Shown: positions 1-9,349, counted from the stretch's first letter. The stretch: 64,000 nt of DNA from Arthrobacter echini (GCF_004803505.1 NZ_SSWH01000005.1:124001-188000); one strand, 5' to 3'. A program made the numbers and translations. The notes: a model not told the origin generated them from the letters alone.

Positions 1-986
1 CCTGGATCCAGGACAAGGCCGTGGACGTCAGTGCGGACACACACACCGTCCTGTTGCACTCCGGCTCGGCCGTCACCTACGACCACCTCGTCATCTGCCC
101 CGGTATCCAGAACGACTGGACGGCGGTCCCCGGGCTGAAGGAGGCGATGGAAGGACCTCACGGAGCCTCCAACTACGAGTACGAGCTCGCACCCAAGGCC
201 TGGGATCTCCTCCGCACGCTGACGAGCGGGACCGTGGTCTTCACGCAACCGCCCGGACCGGCGTCATGCGCCGGAGCGGCACAGAAGCCGCTCTACCTCG
301 CCTGCGACCACTGGCGGCGAGAAGGCGTGCTGAAGGACATCCGGGTGATCCTGGCTGTGCCGACCCCCACCATCTTCGGCATGGAGATCATCGACGAGGA
401 GCTGAACAGGAAGACCGCGGAGTACGGCGTCGAGGTGCGCTTCAGCACGGAACTGGCCTCCGTGGAACCCGTGGGCCGTACGGTCGAGCTCGTCGGTACG
501 GTCACCGGCGTAGCGGAAACCGTGGCCTACGACGTCCTGCACGCGGTTCCGCCGCAGTCCGCGCCCCAGTGGCTGAAGTCCACCGATCTTCCCGCCCCCG
601 GCACCACGGACGGCTTCGTGGAGGTCGATCCCGTGATCCTGCGGCACCCGCGGTTCCCCCGGATCTGGTCGCTGGGCGACGCCGCCTCGACGCTGAACTC
701 GAAGTCCGGCGCAGCACTGCGCGAGCAGGCCACGGTGCTGGCCAAGAACCTGCGGGCCGTCCGCAAGGGCAGGAAGCCGGGCACAGAGTACAACCAGTAC
801 TCGGCGTGCCCCTTCGTGGTCAGCAGGAACACCGTGGTCTTCTCGGAGTTCGACGACAAGTACGATCCGATGCCCACCGTGCCGGGGTGGAACGATCTGG
901 CCCGCGAGCGCCGACTCACGTTCATCGCCGAACGCGTCATGCTGCCGTGGGTCTACTGGAATCTGATCCTGCGCGGACGTGCCTGA
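1..986 (+). CDS. sqr: sulfide:quinone oxidoreductase, mitochondrial-type (5' end outside window)
   Basis: The reading frame is open from base 3, so the N-terminal FAD-binding half lies outside the window; about 327 residues remain. Visible are the flavoprotein segment YDHLVICPG, the C-terminal FAD motif WSLGDAA, a cysteine in CAGAAQKPLYL and another in SACPFVVSRNTVVFSEFD. The spacing and context of these two cysteines resemble SQR-type sulfide:quinone reductases of the human SQRDL kind. Such proteins are membrane-associated, oxidise sulfide to a persulfide or polysulfide and pass electrons through FAD to quinone. The stop is followed by a convergent acetyltransferase gene. A general NAD(P)/FAD oxidoreductase is the alternative, but the paired cysteines favour SQR. 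Partners upstream (persulfide dioxygenase, rhodanese) cannot be checked here. Confidence 0.75.
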   Translation, partial: WIQDKAVDVSADTHTVLLHSGSAVTYDHLVICPGIQNDWTAVPGLKEAMEGPHGASNYEYELAPKAWDLLRTLTSGTVVFTQPPGPASCAGAAQKPLYLACDHWRREGVLKDIRVILAVPTPTIFGMEIIDEELNRKTAEYGVEVRFSTELASVEPVGRTVELVGTVTGVAETVAYDVLHAVPPQSAPQWLKSTDLPAPGTTDGFVEVDPVILRHPRFPRIWSLGDAASTLNSKSGAALREQATVLAKNLRAVRKGRKPGTEYNQYSACPFVVSRNTVVFSEFDDKYDPMPTVPGWNDLARERRLTFIAERVMLPWVYWNLILRGRA

Positions 987-1095
987 CCGCTGTCCACTGC
1001 AGCTGTGCACCGCCGCAGTCGTGCGGCGCCCACCCGACGGGCACCTCCGTGGGACACCGGCTGTGGGATACCGGCCCTGCTGGCCGCCGACCGGT

Positions 1096-1407
1096 CTAGT
1101 TCGTCAGATCCTGGTACTCGGGATGACGCTCGATGTACGCGGCGACGAACTGGCACTTCGGCACGACGGTGAGCTGCTGCTCACGGGCCTCGTCGAGCGC
1201 ATGACGGACCAAGGCGCTGCCGACCCCGCGGCCCTCCGCTGCGGGCTCCACCACGGTGTGCGTGAACACGATGGAGTCACCGGAGCGCTCGTAGGCTGCC
1301 GTGCCCACGCTCTCGCCGTCGAGACTGGCAGTGTACTGCTGCCCCGCTTCGTCGTTGGTGACACTCACGTCGCTGGTTCCGGACTCTTCTGTACCCTGGC
1401 TCGTCAT
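1096..1407 (-). CDS. GNAT-family N-acetyltransferase (YjdJ-like, small)
   Basis: A 103-residue protein. I start it at the ATG at 1407 (MTSQGTEESG) because the longer upstream frame is proline/arginine-rich and unlike a protein start. The C-terminal 80 residues carry the GNAT acetyl-CoA loop EGRGVGSALVRHAL, preceded by FTHTVV, and a closing strand AAYIERHPEY. This compact form (about 90-100 residues) is the YjdJ-like GNAT_2 subclass, which is widespread and usually of unknown substrate. It is convergent with the sulfide:quinone reductase gene and divergent from the NAD(P)H-binding gene at 1605. The catalytic fold is clear; the substrate is unknown. Confidence 0.8.
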   Translation of the reverse strand: MTSQGTEESGTSDVSVTNDEAGQQYTASLDGESVGTAAYERSGDSIVFTHTVVEPAAEGRGVGSALVRHALDEAREQQLTVVPKCQFVAAYIERHPEYQDLTN

Positions 1408-1604
1408 GGGATCACTGTGGCACGGCCTCCGCGGGACGGTCAACGAGCGACGCATCAGCATGGCCCGGCGCGCCGGGACCCGCGCCACGCCCGGGCCGGG
1501 AATAGGCCTCCGCCCGGGGCTGAAAACGGGTACCGGGCTGGTCAGCCCGCCACCGAGGGCGATAGCGTCGAAGACAAGCCATCCGATCGACAGAAGGAGT
1601 TCAC

Positions 1605-2258
1605 ATGTCACGCATCGCCATCATCGGTGGACACGGAAAAGTCGCCCTCCACCTCACGAGGATCCTCACCGGGCAGGACCACCAGGTGAGTTCCATCTTC
1701 CGTAACCCGGACCATTCGGACGACGTGGAGCAGGCCGGCGCCACCCCCGTCGTCGCCGACCTCGCGGAGCTCTCCGTGGAGCAGATGGCCGACGTGCTCC
1801 GCGGGCACGACGCCGTGGTGTGGTCCGCCGGCTCGGGCGGAGGCAGCCCGGAGGCGACCTACGCCGTGGACCGCGACGCCGCGATCCGCTCGATGGATGC
1901 CGCGAAGCAGGCCGCAGTGGGCCGCTACGTCATGGTGTCCTACCTCGGAGCGGGCAAGGACCACGGGGTTCCCGAGGACAACGACTTCTTCCCCTACGCC
2001 GAGTCGAAGGCTGCTGCGGACGAGCATCTGCGCAACTCCGAGCTGGCCTGGACCATCCTCGGCCCGGGAGCCCTGACCACCGATCCCGGTACCGGGAAGA
2101 TCGAGGTGTCGAGCAAGCCCGAGAACGATTCCGTGCCGCGTGAGGATGTGGCCCGCGTGGCCGCCGTCGTGCTCGCCAATCTCGGGACAGTCGACAAGAC
2201 GATCGAATTCACCAGCGGGGACACCGCGATCGACGAGGCCATCGAAGCCTCCCTGTAG
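1605..2258 (+). CDS. NAD(P)H-binding atypical SDR (NmrA/YwnB-like)
   Basis: A 217-residue protein that begins MSRIAIIGGHGKVALHL, an N-terminal Rossmann dinucleotide-binding loop (GGHGKVA). It keeps the central SYLGAG and the FPYAESKAAADEHLRNS helix typical of atypical short-chain dehydrogenases of the NmrA/YwnB type, which bind NAD(P)H and may act as reductases or redox sensors. The ATG has a good ribosome site (AGAAGGAG, 1590-1597). It is monocistronic: the upstream gene is divergent and a strong hairpin follows. The family is certain; the substrate is not. Confidence 0.85.
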   Translation: MSRIAIIGGHGKVALHLTRILTGQDHQVSSIFRNPDHSDDVEQAGATPVVADLAELSVEQMADVLRGHDAVVWSAGSGGGSPEATYAVDRDAAIRSMDAAKQAAVGRYVMVSYLGAGKDHGVPEDNDFFPYAESKAAADEHLRNSELAWTILGPGALTTDPGTGKIEVSSKPENDSVPREDVARVAAVVLANLGTVDKTIEFTSGDTAIDEAIEASL

Positions 2259-2271
2259 ATCCACCCGTACC

Positions 2272-2307
2272 ACGAAGGACGGCGCCCGAACCGGTGCCGT
2301 CCTTCGT
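2272..2307. terminator. bidirectional rho-independent-type hairpin
   Basis: Perfect 12-bp inverted repeat ACGAAGGACGGC / GCCGTCCTTCGT with a 12-base loop, between two convergent genes (ends at 2258 and 2329). It is well placed to end both transcripts. There is no long U-tract, as is usual in actinobacteria. Confidence 0.75.
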
Positions 2308-2328
2308 CGTGCTGGTGCCCGCGGAGGA

Positions 2329-4332
2329 TCAGGGGCAGCCCGTGATCTCGTACAGGCCTCTACCGCCCTCGGTGATGACGGGCGCGAGGCCCCGCTGGGT
2401 GTCGACGCCGTAGAATCCCGGCCAGGACTCGAGACCCGAGCTGCCGTGCGAGGAACCGGGAGCATCCTGGTAGAAGTGCGTTGCGCCGACATCGGCGATG
2501 GCCTCGCACACCGCCGGATCCGCCGTCAACCGGTTGAAGTTCGATCGCAGCAACTGTTGCGCAGCCGTCGGTGCCGGGGCACCGAGCTGGGTGTAGACGA
2601 CACGGCGCTTGGTCAGCGCGTAGAAGAAGGTCTCCCCGTTGAACGGATCGCCGATCACCACCGCGTCCTGCGGGATGAGACTGCCCGCCCTGCGGATGAA
2701 GTCCTGCTCCCCGCGAGACAGCACCCCGATGCCAGGCATCGCGTTCGTCGCGTAGTTGTGCGCCGCGACGGAGGCTCTCGCCTCTGCCCGGAAGCCGGCA
2801 GAGCCGACGTAGACTGCCGCGAGCAGCACGACGACGAGGACCGCCGTCACCGCCCGTGTCCCGCCGGGCGTGATCCGCAGCCGCGGCTGGACAGCGTCCG
2901 AGAGCAGTCGTACGATTCCCCCGACCACCACGGCGAGCGCGAAGGCCGCCAGGATGCTTCCCGCCATCGCGATGAACGGCGCCAGTCGTTGCGTGTCCTT
3001 GTACCAGACACCGGTCAGGAACCGCAGCGGGTTCTCGGGTCCGGCCGCCAGGACGTACAGGACGACGAACACCAGCCAGGAGGCGGCGAGTGGCCGCGCT
3101 TCCCGCAGCACCAGGGTCAGGACCACTCCGGCGAGGACGAGGATCCCCACGATCAGATTGACGTCGCCCACGGTCGGCGGTTCGACCGCCGGGAACCGGG
3201 GGAGGTCGAAGAGCGCGAGGGCGAGGGCGTCGGGCAGGACAGCCCTCGTGGCGCGCGGGTAGTTCATCACCCCCACGAGGAGTCGCGAGGTCATGAGCCC
3301 GACGACGACCACCGCACCGAACGCCGTCACCGCTGCCGCGGCAAGGAGGGTGGTGCGCCGTCGTCGTCGGAGACCGGACACGAGAGCCGGCACTGCGCGC
3401 GCCAGCAGGAAGGGAAGCGCAGCAGCACCCAGCCCGAACGCGGCACTCGGGTGCGCGGCCACGCACCCTGCCAGGACCGCCAGTGCCAGGGCCAGGGTCA
3501 GGATCCTGTCGCGCAGCCCGCCGGGCCGCGTGCCTCCGCCTCCCAGCAGGAGCAGGACGAGCGCGAGGGCTGCGGGGACCAAGGCTGTCGCCAGACCGTT
3601 GGGCCACTGACCACTGCGCAGCAGCTGCGAGGCAGGGAAGCTGACGAACGATGCGGCGAGCACCGGTACCGTCGCCCAGACCGCAGGACGTCGTGGCAGC
3701 ACGATCCTCGCCAGGAACATCAGACCGATGGGCCAGATGATGCCACCGATGACGATCGAGGAGGCATTCGCTGCCTCGACGAGATCCCCCGGATACAGAC
3801 CGACGACGTCGTGCCACCCCGCGGGGTAGTAGGTTCCCGGGCCGTCGCCGAAGATCGGGTTGAAGCTCCACGGGGTGGCCCGGCCGGACTCCTGGATCCA
3901 GGTGAGGGCGTTCACGTGGAAGATCGGATCCCACCCGTGGGAGGCCCTGCCCAGTGAACCCATGCCGCGCATCAGCGCCGCGCTGATCAGGGTGCCGCCC
4001 ACGAGCAGCCCCGCAGCGAGCCCGGCGGCGCGGAGAGGCTCCGGCGTCGGGACCAGTGGGGCGCGGAAGCTGACCCGGCGGGCCAGCACGTGGACCACGA
4101 TGGGTGGGACGAGCAGGAAGACGGCAACGGGTCCCAGGGACCACGGGACGCCGATGGCATCGAGGAGGAGCGAGCCCGTGGTGAGCACCAGCAGAGTCAC
4201 GGCGGGGCCGAGGGCCACGGCGGCGGGCCAGCCGGGTCGAAGTGGAAGCAGGGTCACGATGCCCGGGAGGAAGAAGGCTGCCAGCATGAAGAGGAGGGGG
4301 AGGGCGCTCTGAAGAAGATCAGGGGGGAGCAT
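2329..4332 (-). CDS. DUF6541-type polytopic membrane protein
   Basis: A 667-residue, very hydrophobic protein that starts MLPPDLLQSALPLLFML and has roughly a dozen or more predicted membrane segments before a soluble C-terminal third (about residues 510-667) with GVLSRGEQDFIR, DAVVIGDPFNGETFFYAL and VVYTQLG. Membrane proteins with this layout in Arthrobacter relatives are labelled DUF6541 and resemble GT-C-type glycosyltransferases: many membrane helices and an extracytoplasmic domain. The gene follows a polysaccharide pyruvyl transferase gene by 22 bases on the same strand, so a role in cell-surface glycan assembly is inferred. The family name is from memory; enzymatic activity is not shown by the sequence. 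Confidence 0.7.
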   Translation of the reverse strand: MLPPDLLQSALPLLFMLAAFFLPGIVTLLPLRPGWPAAVALGPAVTLLVLTTGSLLLDAIGVPWSLGPVAVFLLVPPIVVHVLARRVSFRAPLVPTPEPLRAAGLAAGLLVGGTLISAALMRGMGSLGRASHGWDPIFHVNALTWIQESGRATPWSFNPIFGDGPGTYYPAGWHDVVGLYPGDLVEAANASSIVIGGIIWPIGLMFLARIVLPRRPAVWATVPVLAASFVSFPASQLLRSGQWPNGLATALVPAALALVLLLLGGGGTRPGGLRDRILTLALALAVLAGCVAAHPSAAFGLGAAALPFLLARAVPALVSGLRRRRRTTLLAAAAVTAFGAVVVVGLMTSRLLVGVMNYPRATRAVLPDALALALFDLPRFPAVEPPTVGDVNLIVGILVLAGVVLTLVLREARPLAASWLVFVVLYVLAAGPENPLRFLTGVWYKDTQRLAPFIAMAGSILAAFALAVVVGGIVRLLSDAVQPRLRITPGGTRAVTAVLVVVLLAAVYVGSAGFRAEARASVAAHNYATNAMPGIGVLSRGEQDFIRRAGSLIPQDAVVIGDPFNGETFFYALTKRRVVYTQLGAPAPTAAQQLLRSNFNRLTADPAVCEAIADVGATHFYQDAPGSSHGSSGLESWPGFYGVDTQRGLAPVITEGGRGLYEITGCP

Positions 4333-4354
4333 GGAGACTGCCTCGCCCAGGGTC

Positions 4355-5638
4355 TCAGCGGAAGCGTCGGCGGCGCAGTGCGTCGCCGACCTGACTGGTC
4401 AGGGACCGCGGCCTGGGAGTCTCTTCGGTGGCAGGTGCCTCGGGGTAGAGCTCGAATGCCTCGGCCCTCTTCCCCGCCACGAGGTCAGCGAGCCCCGCAT
4501 TCAGCGGACCTGCGCTCACGGGCATCGTCGGGGCGTCGTCGTCGGACGCGAGTGCCCACCCGCTGCCCAGGGCGATAATCGATTCGTGCTTGACGTCGTA
4601 GTACCCGGGATTCATGGCGATGGCGATACCCGCACCGCCGGCGGCTGCGCCGAGCAGGTGGAAGTGGAAGCGGCTGGTGACCCAGCACTGACGGGGGGAG
4701 AGCGGTAATCCTTCGGTCCACAGCGTGGCAAAGGGCAGGAAGTTCGTCTCGGGGATGAGGTCGGCGAGCTGGTCGTACGCAGCACGGTCGGCTCCGGGGA
4801 TGGCCTCGAGGTAGAAGACCTCGCGGCCCTGCTCCGTGGCACGGATCGCTTCACGCCGTGCGATCGCGATCGCGGGGGCGATCCGGGACCGGTCCACGGT
4901 ATCGCTCTGGATGCAGATGAAGAGGCCGTCCGATCTGCCGTCGGGCTCGCTGCGTGCCTCCGCGTCTGCTGTACCGCTGGCGGTGCCCGCGCTCGGGATC
5001 GCGTGGGAGGTACCGGCGTCGTCTGCGGTGGGGATCACCTCGGAGGCGCCGAGAAAGGCGTCGTCAAGACCGAAGTCGACGCCGTAGGCCTCGGCTCCGC
5101 CCTGGTCGCGCGCCGTGACGTGATCGAATCCGTGGAAGAGGTCCTTCGCCGCGACCGGACCGGTGACCGCCGGGAGGAGGCCCTGCCCGGTTGCCAGCAG
5201 GCGTGCACCGCTCAGCGCCTGCGTGGCCTTCATGGCATGGACCAGGCCGGCGTGGTGCCTCCAGGTGGCATTGATGTAGCCGCCACCGATCAGGTGGAGG
5301 GTTCCCGCGTCGCGCATGGTGAGCAGCCCGAGGTCGTAGGTCGGGGTCCCGAGGCCCGTGACGCGTTCTGTGATCCCGGCGGCGGCTTCCTCAGCGGGCA
5401 GGTGCTGGTGGTCGTGCACCAGGCGCCACACCGTGTTCGTGAATCGCGCCCTCGGATGGGCATCCCTGAAGAGGATCTGCGCGTGCCCGGGCTGAGGGCA
5501 GTCCAGCCAGACGTCGTCGTCGGGCCGGACTCTGGCCAGGTGACGCAGCCAGGCAGCGGCGATGAACTCGTCGCCGTAGTTCGGATTGCCCGAGGGCCCG
5601 ATGAGATAGATGGGGCCCGGGCGCATGGGAAAAATCAT
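4355..5638 (-). CDS. polysaccharide pyruvyl transferase family protein
   Basis: A 427-residue protein. The N-terminus PIYLIGPSGNPNYGDEFIAAAWLRHL matches the opening of the PS_pyruv_trans (CsaB-like) domain, with the conserved G-N-x-G-D-E; the later HLIGGGYIN and SRFHFHLLGAA (about residues 330-340) fit the conserved glycine-rich loop and the SxRxH motif. Such enzymes add pyruvyl ketals to cell-wall or exopolysaccharide sugars. An insert rich in Ser/Ala/Glu (about residues 205-230) is probably a loop. The ATG at 5638 lies in an A/T-rich spot without a clear ribosome site; Met5 (5626) is an alternative start. It likely forms an operon with the membrane protein downstream. Confidence 0.82.
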   Translation of the reverse strand: MIFPMRPGPIYLIGPSGNPNYGDEFIAAAWLRHLARVRPDDDVWLDCPQPGHAQILFRDAHPRARFTNTVWRLVHDHQHLPAEEAAAGITERVTGLGTPTYDLGLLTMRDAGTLHLIGGGYINATWRHHAGLVHAMKATQALSGARLLATGQGLLPAVTGPVAAKDLFHGFDHVTARDQGGAEAYGVDFGLDDAFLGASEVIPTADDAGTSHAIPSAGTASGTADAEARSEPDGRSDGLFICIQSDTVDRSRIAPAIAIARREAIRATEQGREVFYLEAIPGADRAAYDQLADLIPETNFLPFATLWTEGLPLSPRQCWVTSRFHFHLLGAAAGGAGIAIAMNPGYYDVKHESIIALGSGWALASDDDAPTMPVSAGPLNAGLADLVAGKRAEAFELYPEAPATEETPRPRSLTSQVGDALRRRRFR

Positions 5639-5774
5639 AACTGAGGGTGTCGCCCCACCCGGCGCCGGTCCTTACCGCGCTGCGATTCGGGCGATGGTCC
5701 AGGGCGACGGCGTCCGCTCCGGCCGGGCGCCCACCGCACGATCCGTGGGTGTCTCCCGGCCCGGGGGCTCCCGG

Positions 5775-6491
5775 CTACTTCTTGGTGCGGCGGCTCCCGC
5801 CGTGCCAGTCCTCCTGCAGGCCGGCTTCGTCGTCGTCGACCCCGAAGCTGCGCAGCTGCGGGCGTTCCCGCAGGCTCCGCTTGAGCTCGGCGAAGCCCGG
5901 GAAGCGGGCCAGTCCCACCACGTGGTCCCAGAGGCCGACGGCGTCCTCGGCGGCGGGCAGTCTGCTGATGACGGGGCCGAAGAACGCGACACCGTCCGGC
6001 GGATCGAACTGGATGATCGGCGTCCCGACGTCCCGGCCGGTCAGCGCCAGTGCCTCGTCGGTCTCCGCCTGGATCACCGTGTCCAGGGACGTGTCCTCCA
6101 GTGCGTCGGCGAGCTTCGCCGGCAGGTCCAGGCCTGCGAGGATCGGCAGCAGGAAGTCAGGTGTGCCGCGGTGGCCGCCGTCGGAGTCGTCCGTCTGCGT
6201 ATCGAAGATCTCGGTGCCGAGCCGTTCGTAGAGGCGTGCGACGGCGCCCGGCCCGTGGTCGTCGCGCGTGCGCGCCGCGACGCGGAGCAGCCGGAGGCCG
6301 GCAGTGTGGCCGGCCTCGTACCCGGCGGGGAAGTGCGCGTCGTAGTCGATGTGGCTGTTGAGCAGGCGGAGTGAGATGAAGCGCCACTGCACCGAGTACT
6401 CACGCTGCTGGGCGACCATCCGCACCCACTTGCTGGTCATCCACGCGAAGGGGCATACGGGGTCGAAGTAGAACCTGATGTCGGAGGTCAT
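5775..6491 (-). CDS. DsbA-family protein, mycothiol-dependent nitroreductase (Rv2466c) type
   Basis: A 238-residue thioredoxin-fold protein that begins MTSDIRFYFDPVCPFAWMTSKW. The DPVCPFAW motif with a single active-site cysteine (Cys13) replaces the CxxC of classical DsbA, as in actinobacterial proteins annotated mycothiol-dependent nitroreductase Rv2466c family. A cis-proline segment GTPIIQF (about residues 158-164) is present. There is no signal peptide, so it is cytoplasmic. Family members use mycothiol to reduce electrophiles or nitro compounds; this is family knowledge, not shown here. A dispersed repeat copy lies directly upstream. Confidence 0.82.
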   Translation of the reverse strand: MTSDIRFYFDPVCPFAWMTSKWVRMVAQQREYSVQWRFISLRLLNSHIDYDAHFPAGYEAGHTAGLRLLRVAARTRDDHGPGAVARLYERLGTEIFDTQTDDSDGGHRGTPDFLLPILAGLDLPAKLADALEDTSLDTVIQAETDEALALTGRDVGTPIIQFDPPDGVAFFGPVISRLPAAEDAVGLWDHVVGLARFPGFAELKRSLRERPQLRSFGVDDDEAGLQEDWHGGSRRTKK

Positions 6492-6553
6492 CGCTTCACG
6501 CTAGGGACCGGTGTTCGCGGGGTCAAGGTGCGGTTGCATAAGCCTTCATGTTC

Positions 6554-6645
6554 CGGACCGGGGGACTTCGGACGAGTCAGCCCTCCTCCCGGCGGCGTGT
6601 CGCGTGAGGACACGCCGCCGGGGCGGTCGAAGCCCCCGGGATCGG
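6554..6645. repeat. dispersed palindromic repeat, copy A
   Basis: Intergenic imperfect palindrome. The inner hairpin is GGCGGCGTGTC (6591-6601) / GACACGCCGCC (6609-6619), perfect over 11 bp with a 7-base loop. The outer arms CCGGGGGACTTCGG and TCGAAGCCCCCGGG (6627-6640) pair almost fully. The same plan (outer GGGG-CTT-CGG arms around an inner CGTGTC/GACACG hairpin) recurs near 9.4, 18.0 and 33.0 kb. Confidence 0.7.
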
Positions 6646-6657
6646 TACCAGAGGACC

Positions 6658-7041
6658 TCACCGACGGTCGAGGCCGGGGATCGGTGCTTCCGACCTGGGT
6701 GCCGTGACTGCCAGTCCAGCACGCAGGACCGGTCCTGCGACGTCGGTCACGCCGGGCAGGGCGTCCTCCAACCGCCGTGTCAGACACGCCCAATCGCCGA
6801 AGGCGTGCTTCGTGTGGGCAGCCAGCGCTTCCCAGAGCTGTCCCACGGTGTCGCAGGCAGTGCTGGTGCCGGTCCTGCCGACCAGGACCCAGCTGTCCCC
6901 ACCCACCCGGACGACCGGCAGCCCGGCCAGTCCGGAGGTGACCGCATTGACCACTTGCGCAACGACGAGCAGATCCCGCCTCGTCCGTCGGGGTCCCAGC
7001 GTCGGATCGGCGACGACGACGCGCCCGCATGCTCCGCACAT
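6658..7041 (-). CDS. small hypothetical protein with N-terminal CxxC
   Basis: A 127-residue protein that starts MCGACGRVVVADPTLGPRRTRRD. The CxxC at residues 2-5 could be half of a zinc site or a redox pair. The middle (VVNAVTSGLAGLPVVRVGGDSWVLVG) is a hydrophobic, non-membrane fold, and the rest (TVGQLWEALAAH) is amphipathic. Codon use matches neighbouring genes and the frame is clearly the best of the six here. I do not recognise a family. It stands alone between the deacetylase gene and repeat copy A. Confidence 0.6.
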   Translation of the reverse strand: MCGACGRVVVADPTLGPRRTRRDLLVVAQVVNAVTSGLAGLPVVRVGGDSWVLVGRTGTSTACDTVGQLWEALAAHTKHAFGDWACLTRRLEDALPGVTDVAGPVLRAGLAVTAPRSEAPIPGLDRR

Positions 7042-7123
7042 CAGGGGACTCCCCGCAGTGGCCGGTCGTGGCGCCCAGCCACGTTCCGCGTGGAACGGTC
7101 TGCCCTTTCCTGCTGCATCGAGA

Positions 7124-8011
7124 TCAGCTGGATGTCTTCCGTGGGTTGCGCGTCAGGAAGGAGTCGGCGATCTGGTCGAAGGTGTGCCAGGAGACACCCT
7201 CGTGGGAGTTGAAGTACTGGATGAGCCGTTCCAGCATCAGCAGTACCTGCGGGCGGCCCGAGACGTCCGGGTGGATGGTCATGGTGAACACGGCCTGGTC
7301 CATCTCGGCGTAGACCCAGTCGAACTGGTCGCGCCACATCTGTTCGATGTCCCTCGGGTTGACGAAGCCGTGGGAGTTCGGCGATGCCTTGATGAACATC
7401 ATGGGAGGAAGGTCGTCGAGGTACCAGTTGGCCGGGATCTCGACGAGGTCGGTCTCCTCACCGCGCACCAGCGGCTTCATCCAGGCCTCGGCCGGCTTCG
7501 TGTAGTCGATCTTCGTCCAGCTGTCGCCCACCCGCACGTAGTACGGTTCGAAGTCGTTGTGCATGAGGGAGTGGTCGTACTTGATGCCCCGTTCGAGCAG
7601 GATCTCGTTGGTGATCGGGGAGAATTCCCACCACGGGGCCACATATCCGGTGGGGCGCCGCCCGGAGGCCTTCTCGATGAGCTCGATCGACCTGTCGAGG
7701 ATGGCCGTCTCCTGCTCGCGGGTCATCGCGATGGGGTTCTCGTGGGAGTAGCCGTGGACCCCGATCTCGTGGCCGGCGTCGACGATCATCCGGGTGAGGT
7801 CGGGGAAGGTCTCGAGGGAATGCCCCGGCACGAACCAGGTGGAGGGCAGGGAGTACTTCTCGAACAGGCGAAGGAGCCGTGGTGCTCCGACCTCCCCGCT
7901 GAAGAGCCCTCGTGAGATGTCACAGGGCGAGTCCTCACCGCCGTAGGAGCCGAGCATCCCGGCAACGGCGTCGACGTCGACGCCGAAGGCGATCTGGAGA
8001 TCTTTAGACAT
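7124..8011 (-). CDS. polysaccharide deacetylase family protein, HP0310/PgdA-like
   Basis: A 295-residue NodB-fold protein. The metal triad is visible as Asp14 (in GVDVDAV), His86 and His90 (in [10 protein letters not shown]), the same positions I recall for Helicobacter pylori HP0310. The surrounding [17 protein letters not shown] and TWFVPGHS also match that subfamily. HP0310-like enzymes have been described as peptidoglycan deacetylases, and relatives act on cyclic imides or allantoin. There is no signal peptide, which argues against extracellular peptidoglycan. It follows the asparaginase gene by 33 bases, so both probably share a transcript, suggesting an amide or cyclic-amide substrate (inference). 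Confidence 0.82.
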   Translation of the reverse strand: MSKDLQIAFGVDVDAVAGMLGSYGGEDSPCDISRGLFSGEVGAPRLLRLFEKYSLPSTWFVPGHSLETFPDLTRMIVDAGHEIGVHGYSHENPIAMTREQETAILDRSIELIEKASGRRPTGYVAPWWEFSPITNEILLERGIKYDHSLMHNDFEPYYVRVGDSWTKIDYTKPAEAWMKPLVRGEETDLVEIPANWYLDDLPPMMFIKASPNSHGFVNPRDIEQMWRDQFDWVYAEMDQAVFTMTIHPDVSGRPQVLLMLERLIQYFNSHEGVSWHTFDQIADSFLTRNPRKTSS

Positions 8012-8044
8012 GGTCGGCCTTTCTGAGGGGGAACAGGGTCGGAG

Positions 8045-9067
8045 TCAGACCGGCGCAGGCCCACTGCGCTGACGTATGTGCTGGGCTATCACCTGCGGGG
8101 TCATCCCGAGGGTGAGCAGGGTCTGCAGGAGCATGCGCGCCTGGGACGGGCGGAGCAGGCCCGAGGGGATCGCGCCGGCATCCTCGAGAGTCTTCCCGCC
8201 TCCGTTGCCGTAGACCCCGCGGACCGGGCCTGCGTGAACGCGAGTGCTTGTGACGACGACGACGCCGTCCTCGATCGCCGTCCGTACTGCCTCGCTCAAT
8301 ACTGCGTTCGCATTACCGAGGCCGGTGGCCTCGAGGACGATCCCCCGGGCACCCGCGGCGAGAGCTGCCCGGAAGAGGGCGGCGTCGGCCCCCGGGTAGA
8401 CGGCGACGATATCGACGCGGACCGGTTCGGCGGGGTTCTGTTCAGTTCGGGGGAAGTCGAGCGGCGCCGGTCGTTTTCGTGCAGGGGTGAGGCGGACGGA
8501 ACCCTCCTCCGTCACTGTTCCCACGCTTCCCAGGTCAGGGTTGCTGAACGCCCTCGCCGTCGACGTTTCGGACTTCCGGGTGCCGGGGATGGAAAGGACC
8601 TCGCCGTCGAACACGATCAGTGCTCCGCGATCGCGTGCTTCGGGAGACATCGCCACCGTGATCGCCGCGCGGAGATTCCGCGGTCCGTCAGGATCGTCGT
8701 GGTCCGCCGCCCGCTGGGCGCCCGTGAAGACCACGGGCCGCGAATCGTCGTGGAGAAGATCGGCCAGGTACGCGGTCTCCTCCATGGTGTCCGTCCCATG
8801 GGTGACGACGACGCCGCGCGTGGACGTCACATCGAGCGCCCGCCTGATCGCGGCGCAGATGGCGAGCATGTCCTGGAAGGTCAGGAGGTAGGAGCCCTTC
8901 TGCATCAGATCCACCACCTCGACCGCGCCGGCGCTGCTGCAGGCCGCCTCGAGGACCGAGGCTCCCGAGTCGGCGGCGAGGGTGGAGCCGGTGGTGGAGT
9001 CCGCCCGCGAGGCGATCGTGCCTCCGGTTGCCAGCAGCACCACATGATCCGAGGTGAGGGATCCCAT
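8045..9067 (-). CDS. L-asparaginase family protein (type I/II fold)
   Basis: A 340-residue protein when started at the ATG at 9067, chosen because an AAGGAGGT ribosome site sits 7 bases upstream; a longer frame to 9172 is arginine-rich and unlikely. The N-terminal catalytic loop LLATGGTIAS carries the nucleophile Thr17, and the second signature VVTHGTDTMEETAYL supplies the Thr-Asp pair. The C-terminal domain has VLEATGLGNAN. There is no signal peptide, so it is cytoplasmic. It is first in a pair with the HP0310-like hydrolase. It hydrolyses asparagine or a related amide; the neighbour leaves the true substrate open. Confidence 0.88.
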   Translation of the reverse strand: MGSLTSDHVVLLATGGTIASRADSTTGSTLAADSGASVLEAACSSAGAVEVVDLMQKGSYLLTFQDMLAICAAIRRALDVTSTRGVVVTHGTDTMEETAYLADLLHDDSRPVVFTGAQRAADHDDPDGPRNLRAAITVAMSPEARDRGALIVFDGEVLSIPGTRKSETSTARAFSNPDLGSVGTVTEEGSVRLTPARKRPAPLDFPRTEQNPAEPVRVDIVAVYPGADAALFRAALAAGARGIVLEATGLGNANAVLSEAVRTAIEDGVVVVTSTRVHAGPVRGVYGNGGGKTLEDAGAIPSGLLRPSQARMLLQTLLTLGMTPQVIAQHIRQRSGPAPV

Positions 9068-9349
9068 CCGATGAACCTCCTTGCCGCGCAGCGCAGGCGA
9101 CCGTCGATGTGAAGTGCGCATCCGGATCCACCCGCGTCCCTGGGCGGAACGCGGAGAGCGGACGTCGCGCAATCGATTGGGGAGAAACCCTAGGATGTGG
9201 CGCCGGTCCCGTCAAGGGACCCGACGCTCTGTCGAGTCGAGGGCGGCGTCTCGACGGGGGGCAGAGTCATACGCGGCCCGATCAGATCCAGCACGATCGG
9301 TGCTGTCCTACCCGACGCCTGTCCCGATGGGGTCCCTGGTGCGCCCGGT

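Noticed and set aside
2140-3957. A 605-codon plus-strand frame through the DUF6541 gene
   Set aside because: Translation is dominated by Arg, Gln, Asp and Gly without hydrophobic core; it is the complement of membrane-helix codons.
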